NCBI RefSeq assembly: GCF_004014715.1 | Contig: NZ_CP034835.1 | Coordinates: forward strand, 1,302,001 to 1,366,000 | Length of the DNA: 64,000 bases | Reading direction: 5' to 3' | Source of the DNA: Pseudoalteromonas sp. R3 | GTDB lineage: Bacteria; Pseudomonadota; Gammaproteobacteria; Enterobacterales; Alteromonadaceae | Shown: piece after piece, positions 16,724-24,887 of the stretch | Numbering within the stretch: the first letter of the stretch is position 1 | How the letters are laid out: each line of letters opens with the position of its first letter | Made by a program: the position numbers and the translations under genes | Notes under the pieces: generated by a model | Told to the model about the DNA's origin: nothing | Seen by the model: the letters and a program-made list of their open reading frames with translations, nothing else | Database searches by the model: none

Positions 16724-17944
16724 CTAGGCGTCGATTTGTTTAAATGTAACCTGGTAGCTCTGGGGGATACCTTGGTTGTTAAAGTACTGGACATGACATT
16801 GGTTGTGTAACGTGGCCAGACAGGCGCCCATACTCGCGGGCACCTGGCCTGCTGTGTTATCAATACAGATTGCGCGCTCCGATATGCCAAGGGCCTGCAG
16901 GCGGTTGATCTGGTGTTCAATCTCAGTGTAATAACTGGCAATGGAGTCTTTATCTAAGCGCCCTCTGGCAACTTCAACCTGACAGTGTTCGCGATCCACA
17001 TAATGCCGCAACAGCGCTGCCAGCAGTTCGGCATGAGGTGTCTTACCATCCTGACTGATGTGCAGTTGTTCTGAGCAGATCAGCACGACATGGCGCAGTG
17101 TCGGGTGGTGTGCCAGTATTGCGCGTAGCGCCTGCTGCCAGTTAAAGGGGGCTCTGATCCCGTGTTGGGTTTTAAACCGGGTGATGGCCTCAATGTCATG
17201 TGCCAGGTTTGAGGTCAGTGTTAAGGATTCTGCACCGTCCGGATGCGACAGCTCGCACTGTCTGTCGTTAAACGTCAGGCGGTAGCCGCCGCCCAGAGGC
17301 GAAGCGGTGAGGATCAACGCCTCGCACCTTGGCAGGGCATGGGTTCTGTTCAGATGGCGCACTTTGATAAAACTGAACCCCAGATAGGCGCTCAGCGCCG
17401 AGCTTATCAGTAAGATGAGCAGGCTCACTATACTGGCCTGGCTGTCGAATGCCGCCGTGGTGGCAGGGGTGGCCAGTTGCTGATACAAAAAGTAGCTCTG
17501 ATCGCCCAGCCAGGCGATGCAGATCAGCGAGATCATAGCAAACATAAAGGCGGTTAAACGTCGCACTGATAGCGATTGCAGGTAAAAGCGCTGCATGCTC
17601 TGGCTCAGCGTTCTCAGCGTCTGCCGGATCCTGAGCAGGTGTTTTTGATACCAGAATGAGTAAGGGTCGCAGACGCGATAAAGCTGCACCCGCACGGCAA
17701 AGCGTTCCAGTTCTTTGGCACTGAGTTCCTGACCACGTAAATGTTCCGGCAGGTCCAGTGTTAAGTGGTAATACTCGCCACCTCTGAGGTTGATTTGAGC
17801 AACCAGGTGCACGGGCAGCGTACCATAGACTTTGTCACCCGCTACCAGCATATCCGGCACCAGGTGGGTCAGAAAATGGTCGATGGACAGGTGCTGCTCT
17901 GCCCAGGCAATCGCTCCGGCATGGCGGCTGACAAAGTAATTCAT
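16724..17944 (-). CDS. csx16: Csx16 - transmembrane - CARF-like fusion protein
   Basis: The first 95 residues match Csx16 (VVA1548 family): N-Y-F-V-S-R-H-A-G-A-I-A-W-A at 2-15, G-D-K-V-Y-G-T-L-P-V-H-L at 36-47 and D-L-P-E-H-L-R-G at 64-71. Two hydrophobic segments follow (about 130-147 and 171-193), with a short loop between. The C-terminal part (about 263-406) has a Rossmann-like strand (H-V-V-L-I-C-S-E-Q at 285-293) and the motif C-I-D-N-T-A-G-Q-V-P-A-S-M-G at 360-373, which resembles the D-x-T-G-G-T-K/x-M-S loop of CARF domains. Csx16 is normally a short single-domain protein, recently reported as a ring nuclease. The fusion suggests a membrane protein that senses and may degrade cyclic oligoadenylate. 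It starts 10 bp after the upstream CARF gene. Confidence 0.8.
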   Translation of the reverse strand: MNYFVSRHAGAIAWAEQHLSIDHFLTHLVPDMLVAGDKVYGTLPVHLVAQINLRGGEYYHLTLDLPEHLRGQELSAKELERFAVRVQLYRVCDPYSFWYQKHLLRIRQTLRTLSQSMQRFYLQSLSVRRLTAFMFAMISLICIAWLGDQSYFLYQQLATPATTAAFDSQASIVSLLILLISSALSAYLGFSFIKVRHLNRTHALPRCEALILTASPLGGGYRLTFNDRQCELSHPDGAESLTLTSNLAHDIEAITRFKTQHGIRAPFNWQQALRAILAHHPTLRHVVLICSEQLHISQDGKTPHAELLAALLRHYVDREHCQVEVARGRLDKDSIASYYTEIEHQINRLQALGISERAICIDNTAGQVPASMGACLATLHNQCHVQYFNNQGIPQSYQVTFKQIDA

Positions 17945-17953
17945 AACAAGCTC

Positions 17954-18973
17954 CTAAGACTGAGTGGTAATGCGTGATAAGGACAGGGGCACTTTGTATC
18001 GCCGGTGATGACCTTGTTTGGCACAGAGTGTGATGGCAATTTGTTCGCTAAGCTGTTTGCCAAAGCCACTTAAAAAACTGCGCTTTATTCGCGATTTTCG
18101 CTCCGAAAAAAAATTGGCGTCCATGCCAAAGCCTGTGTCGTGACAAAACGTCTTGGCCCTCAATTCGGCTTCCACCTCGTCTGCCCTGAGCCAGTCAACC
18201 AGGGTTCGATATTCCTCAATAAAGGTGTTGGCATATTCAGGCTCCGGTTGATTGCGAACGGGTGCCCGCACGCTCCCCTGTTGCTGTATTTGCTGTTTGA
18301 TAAACCAGATATAAAAGGTCAGATCTATGGGTCTTAGCCGGGTAATGAGCTCGCCGAGCTGAACGCTGTGTGTTTGGGGAGCGAGTACCAACAGATGCTC
18401 ATTTTTAACGGTATTCAGACTTTGTACTACATCCTGATAACTGGTGTGTTGATCCAGCAAAGCGGCCGGTAATTCATCGCGCATGCGGACAAAAGGTATG
18501 GTGACCAAAGCCGGGGCAGGATCGCCGGTGTTGCCCGGTAATATATGGCTGAGCGTGTCGCCAAGGCGGGCAAACAGGCTCATGGCATAACCCATAAAAA
18601 AGGTCAGTGTTTTGCGTGCGCCGCTCAGAGAAGCATGCACCTGCTGGCTTGCTATGGTGCATTCGCTTTGAATAGCTCGGGTGATAAAATCGGCCATAGC
18701 ATCGTGCTGAGCTGCGGTGGTGGGTTCACTCATCGCCTGGCCGTGTTCGTCACTGATCACTTGTATGTCGGCCAGGTCAAATTCAACCGGGCCAAGCTGG
18801 AGCTGATCGGCCAGTGCGCCATCGGATGCGGCTTCGTGAAGGGCATGATAGCCTCGCAAGGTGGTGATCACTTTTAACGTGTCTATGTGTTGTCCACGGT
18901 GCCTGAGTGCACTGAGTGTTTGCGCGATAAGCTTAATGTTGGTATCGGCGACAACCAGCAGTAGTTGTTTCAT
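17954..18973 (-). CDS. CRISPR-associated NE0113/Csm6-like CARF protein 2
   Basis: The 339-residue protein is a paralogue of the 15285-16529 product. It has the signature A-S-L-S-G-A-R-K-T-L-T-F-F-M-G-Y-A-M-S at about residues 114-132, followed by D-T-L-S-H-I-L. The C-terminal S-E-R-K-S-R-I-K-R stretch is typical of this family. The start at 18973 is supported by AGGAG 9 nt upstream; the frame extends to 19012 without a better site. It is the first gene of the minus-strand block and lies 10 bp before the Csx16 fusion gene. It differs from its paralogue by about 75 residues in length, so the two may bind different ligands or form a heterodimer; that is inference. Confidence 0.82.
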   Translation of the reverse strand: MKQLLLVVADTNIKLIAQTLSALRHRGQHIDTLKVITTLRGYHALHEAASDGALADQLQLGPVEFDLADIQVISDEHGQAMSEPTTAAQHDAMADFITRAIQSECTIASQQVHASLSGARKTLTFFMGYAMSLFARLGDTLSHILPGNTGDPAPALVTIPFVRMRDELPAALLDQHTSYQDVVQSLNTVKNEHLLVLAPQTHSVQLGELITRLRPIDLTFYIWFIKQQIQQQGSVRAPVRNQPEPEYANTFIEEYRTLVDWLRADEVEAELRAKTFCHDTGFGMDANFFSERKSRIKRSFLSGFGKQLSEQIAITLCAKQGHHRRYKVPLSLSRITTQS

Positions 18974-19105
18974 ATCAAATCTCCTGTTTGATGTTTTTGT
19001 GCTGCAAAACATTGCGGAGCAAAGGTTATTATTGTTGTGAAATAAGCCGCACTACATGGAGTCAGCGTACGGCTTAGGGACATAAACTCTTGGTTTATTT
19101 GGTTA

Positions 19106-19864
19106 TCAGAGTAATCCTGAGATTGAGTTAACCAGCCCTTCAATGAGCTTGGGGCGAGCTTCGGCAAATTCCAGGTTCATTTTGTTCGCGGTAGAGATCA
19201 CGCGGGTTTGATATTTTTTGCGGTCGGTCACCTCATTGGAGGTAACCGCTTTGTAGCCTGAATTCCCCTGTTTGAGCTTGGCCTGGTTGTTTTCCTGTAC
19301 TTCCACGCCTTGTTTGGCGCGCTCTGAGACCTGTAAGTCGGTGACTATGTTGTAATACACGTCTTCCACCATGGCATCGGCGACAAAGCCTGCTGTGGCA
19401 CCTAAAATGCCGGCAGCTGCCTGTCCACGACCACCGCCAAACTGTGCACCCACCATAGCACCGGCTAACGCGCCCCCGTAACCTTGCGCGAGGATCCCGC
19501 GGGATTCATCAGCCGTGGTTCTGCCGGCTTTTAAAATATTGGCCTGGATCCAGAAATGGGCTTTGTCCGGGTCTGAGACAATTTTATATCCCTTGCTGCT
19601 GATTGCGCTGCGTACTTCCTCAGCAATACTGAGCTCCTGCTTATCTGAGGTATTACGCAGTTGTAAAAAGACTGTGCGTTTTTCGCTGCCGACGGGATCG
19701 AGAAAGATTGAGTCGCTCATTTTGGTTTCGACTCGCAGGTCTCGTTTTTTTACCGCTGTTTGCATTGCAGAGCAGGCTACCAGCTGGGACAAAACCAGCA
19801 GTGCAAAAACGAAAGTCAGTACACGTTGTACTTTGAAAGTATGTGATGTGTATAAGGTTTCCAT
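19106..19864 (-). CDS. TraT-like complement resistance / surface exclusion lipoprotein
   Basis: The 252-residue protein has a lipoprotein signal ending L-V-A-C at residue 31. A glycine- and alanine-rich hydrophobic stretch follows (about 128-160, with G-Y-G-G-A-L-A-G-A-M-V-G-A-Q-F), as in TraT outer-membrane lipoproteins. TraT proteins of plasmids block complement and mating-pair formation; chromosomal homologues in marine bacteria have no firm role. It is divergent from the next gene, with a 138-bp shared upstream region, and is not obviously linked to the CRISPR genes. Confidence 0.82.
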   Translation of the reverse strand: METLYTSHTFKVQRVLTFVFALLVLSQLVACSAMQTAVKKRDLRVETKMSDSIFLDPVGSEKRTVFLQLRNTSDKQELSIAEEVRSAISSKGYKIVSDPDKAHFWIQANILKAGRTTADESRGILAQGYGGALAGAMVGAQFGGGRGQAAAGILGATAGFVADAMVEDVYYNIVTDLQVSERAKQGVEVQENNQAKLKQGNSGYKAVTSNEVTDRKKYQTRVISTANKMNLEFAEARPKLIEGLVNSISGLL

Positions 19865-20002
19865 GATTCCCTCTATGTGTTTGTTAGTTTCACAATGGAT
19901 TGTGGATCGCTTAACAGAATCTGAACAGGGTGGAAATTTCTACCCTTGAGCTTGGCAAAATCTGTTTCATCATGATGTTTTAACCAAACAGTGGGGTGAA
20001 AT

Positions 20003-22384
20003 ATGAAACAGGGATTAAGTGCATTGTTATTGTGCATGCTGGTGGGGTGTGGTGGCTCTGGTGAGCAACCCGAGGCTCAGCAGCCGGCAGATAACGAGGC
20101 TCAACAGCCTGTAGATAAAGTGTCTCAACAGGTTGCGCAGATAGCACCTGTGCAACCAGAGATCCAGTTGCATTATGCTGATCAAAGCGCTGTGCTTGAA
20201 TTTAAGGTGTACGATGCGCAAGGCAAACCCATGGAGGAAGTGACACTGAGTTATGAGGTGTCAGATGAGTCGCTGATTGCTGTTGATAGTAGCGGCACTA
20301 TTACCAGTCTTGGCGGCACGGGCACCGCCAGCATTGTTGCTTACTGGGGGCAGGTGCGGTCGCCGTCGGTACAGGTGCATAGCTATGGCTTTAAATCCGA
20401 CGTTCAGCTTATTGACGATAGCGCTGTTACTGAGGTTTTGCATCAAGATGACCTGGGGAAAATCGTCATAAATACAACGGCTGGCATAGAGGCTAAACCG
20501 GGTGAGCTGTGGGTGAACTTGGGAGAAACCCCCTTTTTGGGTCGGGTTGGCGAACAAACGGAACAGTCGGGTGAACAGATAGTACTCGATGCTGTACCGC
20601 TGAGCGATGCCATTGAAAACCTGGACTACCAGGATGAAGTGGCGTTTGAACTGGATAAAGAGATACTGCGCGAGGCTTTTGGCGAAGAAGCCGAAATTAT
20701 TGAAGATGAACAGGGGTTTACCATAACCTTTACGGCAACAGATGGGCAAAGCCGAGCTGCCCAGCAAACCTCGGATGCGCAAAAAACGGCTACACCGGCC
20801 ATCTCTACCCAGTGTGAATCGTCTTATGGTAAGCAATTTTCATGGTCAGGGGAGCAGCGCTTTTCGGTTGAAAAGAAAACGCTCAGGAGCATTATTCGTC
20901 TCAGGCATAGTCATTTCAGGGCCGAACTACTGGGAGAGCTTGGTCTGCGGTTTCATAACCAGTTTAGTCTACATGGCCAGGTAGACGGGGACTTTTCCTG
21001 CCATTTCCTGACGCGCTCTTTTAAAATCCCGTTATTAAATGCGTCTTTGCTTAGGCTGATCAGTCCCAGAGTGCAACTGGCATTTGGCGTGGGCGGGGCA
21101 GCCTCAGCAACGGCTGATATCAATGTAGTTAACCAGCTCGATTTATCTGGCCAGCTCCATCTGGGGGTAGAGTGTGGCAGCCAGTGTAATACTTTGCCGG
21201 TTACCACTACGCTTAGCAGCCGCTTTACCCATAACCTGAACAATCCGGATAGCTTTGCAACTCAGGCCAGTGTTGAGCTTAATGGCTACATTATGCCGAA
21301 ACTGCTATTACGCTCTTTTTCGGTGCTGGACATCGAGTTCTCTGCACAATCACACCTTCAGGCAGCCAATCATAATTATCAGTTAAAACACTATCTGGCA
21401 GGCGGAGAGAGCCCTGATTTTGCAGTGGATGCAGATATGTCGGTGCGACTGGGGGAAGATTTAGCCAGAGCGCTGACTCGCGTGAGCATCGAGCTGGGGG
21501 CGCAAGACTGGCAGGAGGAAATCTACCACAATGCACTGTATCGTGGGCAGAGCCTAAAAGCCCGCGAGCCTGAGTTATTGAACGACAAATCCATTCAGCA
21601 ACTCGCTGTGACGACGACCATAGATCATGACGACAGCTTCAAGCCCTTTATAGACTCTCAGGCGATGGCCGGGGGGAAGTTGAATCTGGCATTCTATACT
21701 GGCCCAGCCGTTTACAATGAAGCGGCGTCACTGACCCCTTTTACGCCAGATAATGTCGCATTTGATGCGTCGTCCTCTATGCTGGAGGTTGGCATCAATA
21801 CCGCTGCGCTGAAAGTCGAGCAGCAACAGTTGTATACGTTTTACCAGCCAAGTTTTATGCCCGGGCTGAGCTTTTTGTTAAGCGTTAGCGAGTTATGTCG
21901 TGACGTGGTGATTGTAGGCGATCATCCCGATAAGGCGTTCAGTCGCAGCCGGATCAAGGCCTATGAGGTGCCAGATTTGTCCTCAGAGTTTTATGTTGAG
22001 CTGGAGGCCGGCACTGAGGCGACCCTTACCCGGGTTATTTCCGAAGATTCTACCGTGCCCGTTCCTGGCTGGTATCAAATTGCTATTGACGAAGAAGGCC
22101 CTGAGCAGACACGGTACTGGGTCTGGTTTGAAGGGCTATATTTACCCGAGCAGCAAAATTGCAGCGTGTCAGATTCCTATCTGGCGAACCCGGCAAGTGG
22201 TGTGAGCTTACTCATGGATAAGGCCGAGTTCACTGCCGAGCCGGTATGCTATGCACTGGCAGGCAGTGAAGTGGAAATACTGAGTTCTGAATCGACCTGG
22301 CAACAGGTACGGGTATTATCGGGTGAGTGTCGTTCAAAAACGGGGTGGGTCGGGCGCGAATCGGTGCACAGCTACAGCCAGTAA
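20003..22384 (+). CDS. Large lipoprotein with Ig-like start and SH3-like C-terminus, function unknown
   Basis: The 793-residue product has a lipobox (L-V-G-C, Cys16) and then a low-complexity linker rich in Glu, Gln, Pro and Ala (to about residue 50). A segment resembling a bacterial Ig-like (Big_2) domain follows (about 60-130, with S-G-T-I-T-S-L-G-G-T-G-T-A-S-I). The central 500 residues are beta-rich and unrecognised. The last 75 residues (with G-S-E-V-E-I-L-S-S-E-S-T-W-Q-Q-V and T-G-W-V-G-R-E-S-V) look like a bacterial SH3 domain with paired cysteines. The start is backed by GGGGTG upstream. It is probably an outer-membrane anchored surface protein. Confidence 0.7.
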   Translation: MKQGLSALLLCMLVGCGGSGEQPEAQQPADNEAQQPVDKVSQQVAQIAPVQPEIQLHYADQSAVLEFKVYDAQGKPMEEVTLSYEVSDESLIAVDSSGTITSLGGTGTASIVAYWGQVRSPSVQVHSYGFKSDVQLIDDSAVTEVLHQDDLGKIVINTTAGIEAKPGELWVNLGETPFLGRVGEQTEQSGEQIVLDAVPLSDAIENLDYQDEVAFELDKEILREAFGEEAEIIEDEQGFTITFTATDGQSRAAQQTSDAQKTATPAISTQCESSYGKQFSWSGEQRFSVEKKTLRSIIRLRHSHFRAELLGELGLRFHNQFSLHGQVDGDFSCHFLTRSFKIPLLNASLLRLISPRVQLAFGVGGAASATADINVVNQLDLSGQLHLGVECGSQCNTLPVTTTLSSRFTHNLNNPDSFATQASVELNGYIMPKLLLRSFSVLDIEFSAQSHLQAANHNYQLKHYLAGGESPDFAVDADMSVRLGEDLARALTRVSIELGAQDWQEEIYHNALYRGQSLKAREPELLNDKSIQQLAVTTTIDHDDSFKPFIDSQAMAGGKLNLAFYTGPAVYNEAASLTPFTPDNVAFDASSSMLEVGINTAALKVEQQQLYTFYQPSFMPGLSFLLSVSELCRDVVIVGDHPDKAFSRSRIKAYEVPDLSSEFYVELEAGTEATLTRVISEDSTVPVPGWYQIAIDEEGPEQTRYWVWFEGLYLPEQQNCSVSDSYLANPASGVSLLMDKAEFTAEPVCYALAGSEVEILSSESTWQQVRVLSGECRSKTGWVGRESVHSYSQ

Positions 22385-22426
22385 TGTTCTGCATACAACA
22401 CAATGCGGGCCTGTGACGTGGCAGGC

Positions 22427-23170
22427 CTAAAAGAAAAAATGGCCGAGGCTGTAGAGCAGTTGGTCTTTACTGATATTACCGTGTTTTTTACGAAACTTAT
22501 CAAGTACCTTAGTGGCATAGCGGTAGCTGATCCCGGTGTGATCCTCGATTTGTTTCATTGGTTTTCCTGAGATCAGGTGGCGAAACACTTGCTGCTCTGT
22601 CGGGTTGATGGAGACTATCCGGTTGAATAACATGGTCATAAATTGATTATCTGAAAACAACTTCGCATGCAGTGCATTGGCCAGCAGAGTCAGTGCATTG
22701 AGGTCTTCGTTAAGGAAAAGCGTAAAGCGGCTGTCGCTAAGGTCGGAGAAAACGGTCACGCAGGCAAAGCCGCGTTGATCTTGCATAACCGGAATAGTCA
22801 GTCCGTTATGTATATCGTAGTCATAACGGGGCACCTCAATAACATTGCGTTCAACAGCGCTGACGTTCCTGCTCTGAGCTTCGTGCCACCAGGGTAAGGG
22901 GTTACGATAACCCGATAAGGCTGCATGGAAAATAAAGTCATTGGCAATCAGGTTTTCGGCACTGTAATGGTGCAAAAAATTGGCTCTGGCGGGATCGGTT
23001 AATTCTATGATGGGTTGATTTTCAGCGTCCGGATGAAGCGCGGAGTTAGGCACAAAACAATAAAAGCCAGACTCAAAGCCAAATAGTCTGATTGCTTCAG
23101 AGAACTTCTTAAGACACGTTTGCGTGTCTGTTGCCATGAGGAGATCTTGTAAAAACGTGCCTTGTTTCAA
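22427..23170 (-). CDS. LuxR-family regulator with autoinducer-binding domain
   Basis: This 247-residue protein has an N-terminal ligand-binding region (about 10-160), with H-H-Y-S-A-E-N-L-I-A-N-D-F near residue 70, L-P-W-W-H-E-A near 93 and G-L-T-I-P-V near 123. These spacings fit the LuxR autoinducer-binding fold, though the proline of the usual D-P pair is replaced. A LuxR-type helix-turn-helix lies at about 190-240 (N-P-T-E-Q-Q-V-F-R-H-L-I-S-G-K). The start codon is TTG with GGAAG 6 nt upstream. No canonical luxI is adjacent, but the gene just upstream encodes an acyltransferase-like/methyltransferase fusion that could supply a ligand. A hairpin terminator separates the two genes. Confidence 0.8.
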   Translation of the reverse strand: MKQGTFLQDLLMATDTQTCLKKFSEAIRLFGFESGFYCFVPNSALHPDAENQPIIELTDPARANFLHHYSAENLIANDFIFHAALSGYRNPLPWWHEAQSRNVSAVERNVIEVPRYDYDIHNGLTIPVMQDQRGFACVTVFSDLSDSRFTLFLNEDLNALTLLANALHAKLFSDNQFMTMLFNRIVSINPTEQQVFRHLISGKPMKQIEDHTGISYRYATKVLDKFRKKHGNISKDQLLYSLGHFFF

Positions 23171-23192
23171 AACTAACTTCCGAACTGAAAAA

Positions 23193-23209
23193 GGGCGGCA
23201 GAGCCGCCC
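23193..23209 (-). terminator. Rho-independent terminator after the methyltransferase fusion gene
   Basis: A perfect 7-bp GC stem (GGGCGGC/GCCGCCC) with a 3-nt loop is followed on the minus strand by TTTTTC. It lies 10 bp after the stop of the 23219-24463 gene and before the luxR start, so luxR probably has its own promoter or depends on readthrough. Confidence 0.8.
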
Positions 23210-23218
23210 GGTTTGGTT

Positions 23219-24463
23219 TTATTGTTTGACTGCCTGGATCAGGTTTACCGCGCCATCAAAATAATCACTGCTTTGGGTTTTAATCTCTAATCCCAATGAC
23301 GTTAACCATTCACACAAGTCTTCCAGCGGGAAAAAGTGCGCGCCGAAGGTCTTAACGAGTTCGATGTTTTTATTGCAAAATTCATCGAACAAGGGGTGCT
23401 GTCCCCAGCGACCTTTTTCATTTGCCAGCAACTGGGCCATTTTTTCCTCTGTCATATTTGGGTTTGGATTTGCCAACCATAAAGTCCCCCCTTTTTTTAG
23501 CTGATTGGCCAAGTGCTTAAGCTGCTCATAGGGATACTGCGCAGCATATAAGCTATTGATAGAGCATAGGGTTTTAACACCAAACCCCGACACATAAAAC
23601 TGCTCAGTCCGTCCTTGCTCTGCACAGGCCTGGGTAAAACCCAGTTCGTTGATCCGGGTTTGCGCTCCCAGCACCATCAACGGGTTTTGATCTATGCCGT
23701 GATACTCTAGCTGCCTGTTTGGTATAAACTTAAGCAAGTTTGCCGGGCCGCAGCCTACATCCAACACAGGGCCGTCGAGTTGCTCTGCAACATCCAGATA
23801 CACCTCTTGTTGCACACTGGTAATAATTTCAGTGAAGGAGCGCTGATAGGGCCCCCAGACAGCATCACTGTTGCATGTTTCTCTCACTAACGTTGCCATG
23901 CTTCCTTCATAGTATTTAAATGTGGCACTTGGGCTTCGGCGGATAAATCTGGCTGCAGCTTTGCCCAGCGTCTGGCAATCCATACTAATTGCTGTCACTG
24001 GTACGTCAGAACCCACGTGTATGTCGCAATTTTGTTTATGAATTGTAGCATCTAAATTATCCGTATAGAAAGGTTCATGCTCAGTTATTATTGCATAAAG
24101 CTTGCTTATCCCCAGTCGTTGTGCAGTATCGAATAAAATACTGTATAGCGTATTTGGTCGGATCTGATTGATAGAAGCCAGTTGGCCAACGGTTGCAACA
24201 TATCTGAGTGCATGCTCATCTTGTCCAAACAGGTGTCCATAACAGCTTTCCCGGATACTGAAATGATGTATCAAGCCAAACACTGCGACCAGTCTTTTGC
24301 CCAGAAAACAGCCAAAGAAGCGGATCTTGTTTTTTCGAATGCTCTTCACTGTGTGTTTCGCATCCTTTAGCCGTTTGTCATACTGCTTGTTTAGCAGTTC
24401 TAAGCCGGCATTAATTTGCTTAGTTGTAATTAATTCCTCAACGTATACTTTTTTGATTTTCAT
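23219..24463 (-). CDS. FeeM/LuxI-like acyltransferase-like domain fused to SAM methyltransferase
   Basis: The 414-residue protein (415 if the preceding GTG is used) has two parts. Residues about 10-165 contain R-Y-V-A-T-V-G-Q-L-A-S-I-N (88-100) and a stretch A-I-I-T-E-H-E-P-F-Y (125-134). This resembles N-acyl amino acid synthases of the FeeM type, which share the GNAT/LuxI fold; the match is by eye only. Residues about 225-400 form a class I methyltransferase (V-L-D-V-G-C-G-P-A-N-L-L, 234-245; Y-H-G-I-D-Q-N-P). ATG at 24463 fits the GAGGA site 8 nt upstream better than GTG at 24466. A perfect hairpin covers this start. The gene lies upstream of a LuxR-type regulator. Confidence 0.7.
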   Translation of the reverse strand: MKIKKVYVEELITTKQINAGLELLNKQYDKRLKDAKHTVKSIRKNKIRFFGCFLGKRLVAVFGLIHHFSIRESCYGHLFGQDEHALRYVATVGQLASINQIRPNTLYSILFDTAQRLGISKLYAIITEHEPFYTDNLDATIHKQNCDIHVGSDVPVTAISMDCQTLGKAAARFIRRSPSATFKYYEGSMATLVRETCNSDAVWGPYQRSFTEIITSVQQEVYLDVAEQLDGPVLDVGCGPANLLKFIPNRQLEYHGIDQNPLMVLGAQTRINELGFTQACAEQGRTEQFYVSGFGVKTLCSINSLYAAQYPYEQLKHLANQLKKGGTLWLANPNPNMTEEKMAQLLANEKGRWGQHPLFDEFCNKNIELVKTFGAHFFPLEDLCEWLTSLGLEIKTQSSDYFDGAVNLIQAVKQ

Positions 24464-24495
24464 CACAATTTCCTCAATTGTGATGAGCGCTCATC
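24461..24495 (-). promoter_or_regulatory. Perfect hairpin over the Shine-Dalgarno and start codon, with an adjacent palindrome
   Basis: In the mRNA the sequence reads CAUCACAAUU, loop GAGGA, AAUUGUGAUG. The 10-bp stem is perfect, the loop is the ribosome binding site, and the last three stem bases are the AUG start. Directly upstream is a 14-bp perfect palindrome GATGAGCGCTCATC (24482-24495). The structure may limit translation initiation, or the DNA dyad may be an operator; the sequence alone does not decide. Confidence 0.75.
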
Positions 24496-24840
24496 AGGTT
24501 TATTAAATGAATTCGAACTCAAGCTCGGGATAAAGAATATCGAAGCGAGCGACTGGCTTCAGAGCAGACAAGCTTGTGACTGTACCCACCAAGGGTTCTT
24601 AATGAGCGAGAGGAAAGTTATAAAAAGCAATTAATAATCAATTTGTTAGCTTTGTTTTTTGCACATGGCGTGTGATGTTTCGTTGAGATACGCTAAAACA
24701 AGCTTGTTAAATGGCCTGATTTTGCAGGTACAAGGGCGAAAATTAATTTAAAGAAAATAGAAAAAAGTGTGTTTTGATTGTTTTTTGTTCACTTTGAACA
24801 AGCTTGTTTGGGTAGAGATAGACATAAAAAGGCAGGCATA
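24496..24840 (-). promoter_or_regulatory. Upstream region with three ACAAGCTTGT palindromes
   Basis: This AT-rich gene-free region upstream of the acyltransferase/methyltransferase gene has three identical 10-bp palindromes at 24568-24577, 24698-24707 and 24798-24807. The last two extend to AACAAGCTTGTT. Repeated dyads upstream of one gene suggest operator sites for a dimeric regulator, possibly the neighbouring LuxR protein. No other feature is seen here. Confidence 0.5.
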
Positions 24841-24864
24841 AAAAAACGCGACACTCAGGTCGCG
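24841..24864 (-). terminator. Rho-independent terminator after lipA
   Basis: Stem CGCGAC, loop CTGAGT and stem GTCGCG are followed by TTTTTT on the minus strand, about 24 bp after the lipA stop. Confidence 0.85.
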
Positions 24865-24887
24865 CTTTTCTTGTTTATGGTGAGACG

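Noticed and set aside
22408..22427. Hairpin GGCCTG/CAGGCC between the 793-residue lipoprotein gene and luxR as a terminator
   Set aside because: No T run follows on either strand in the right place, so termination is not supported.
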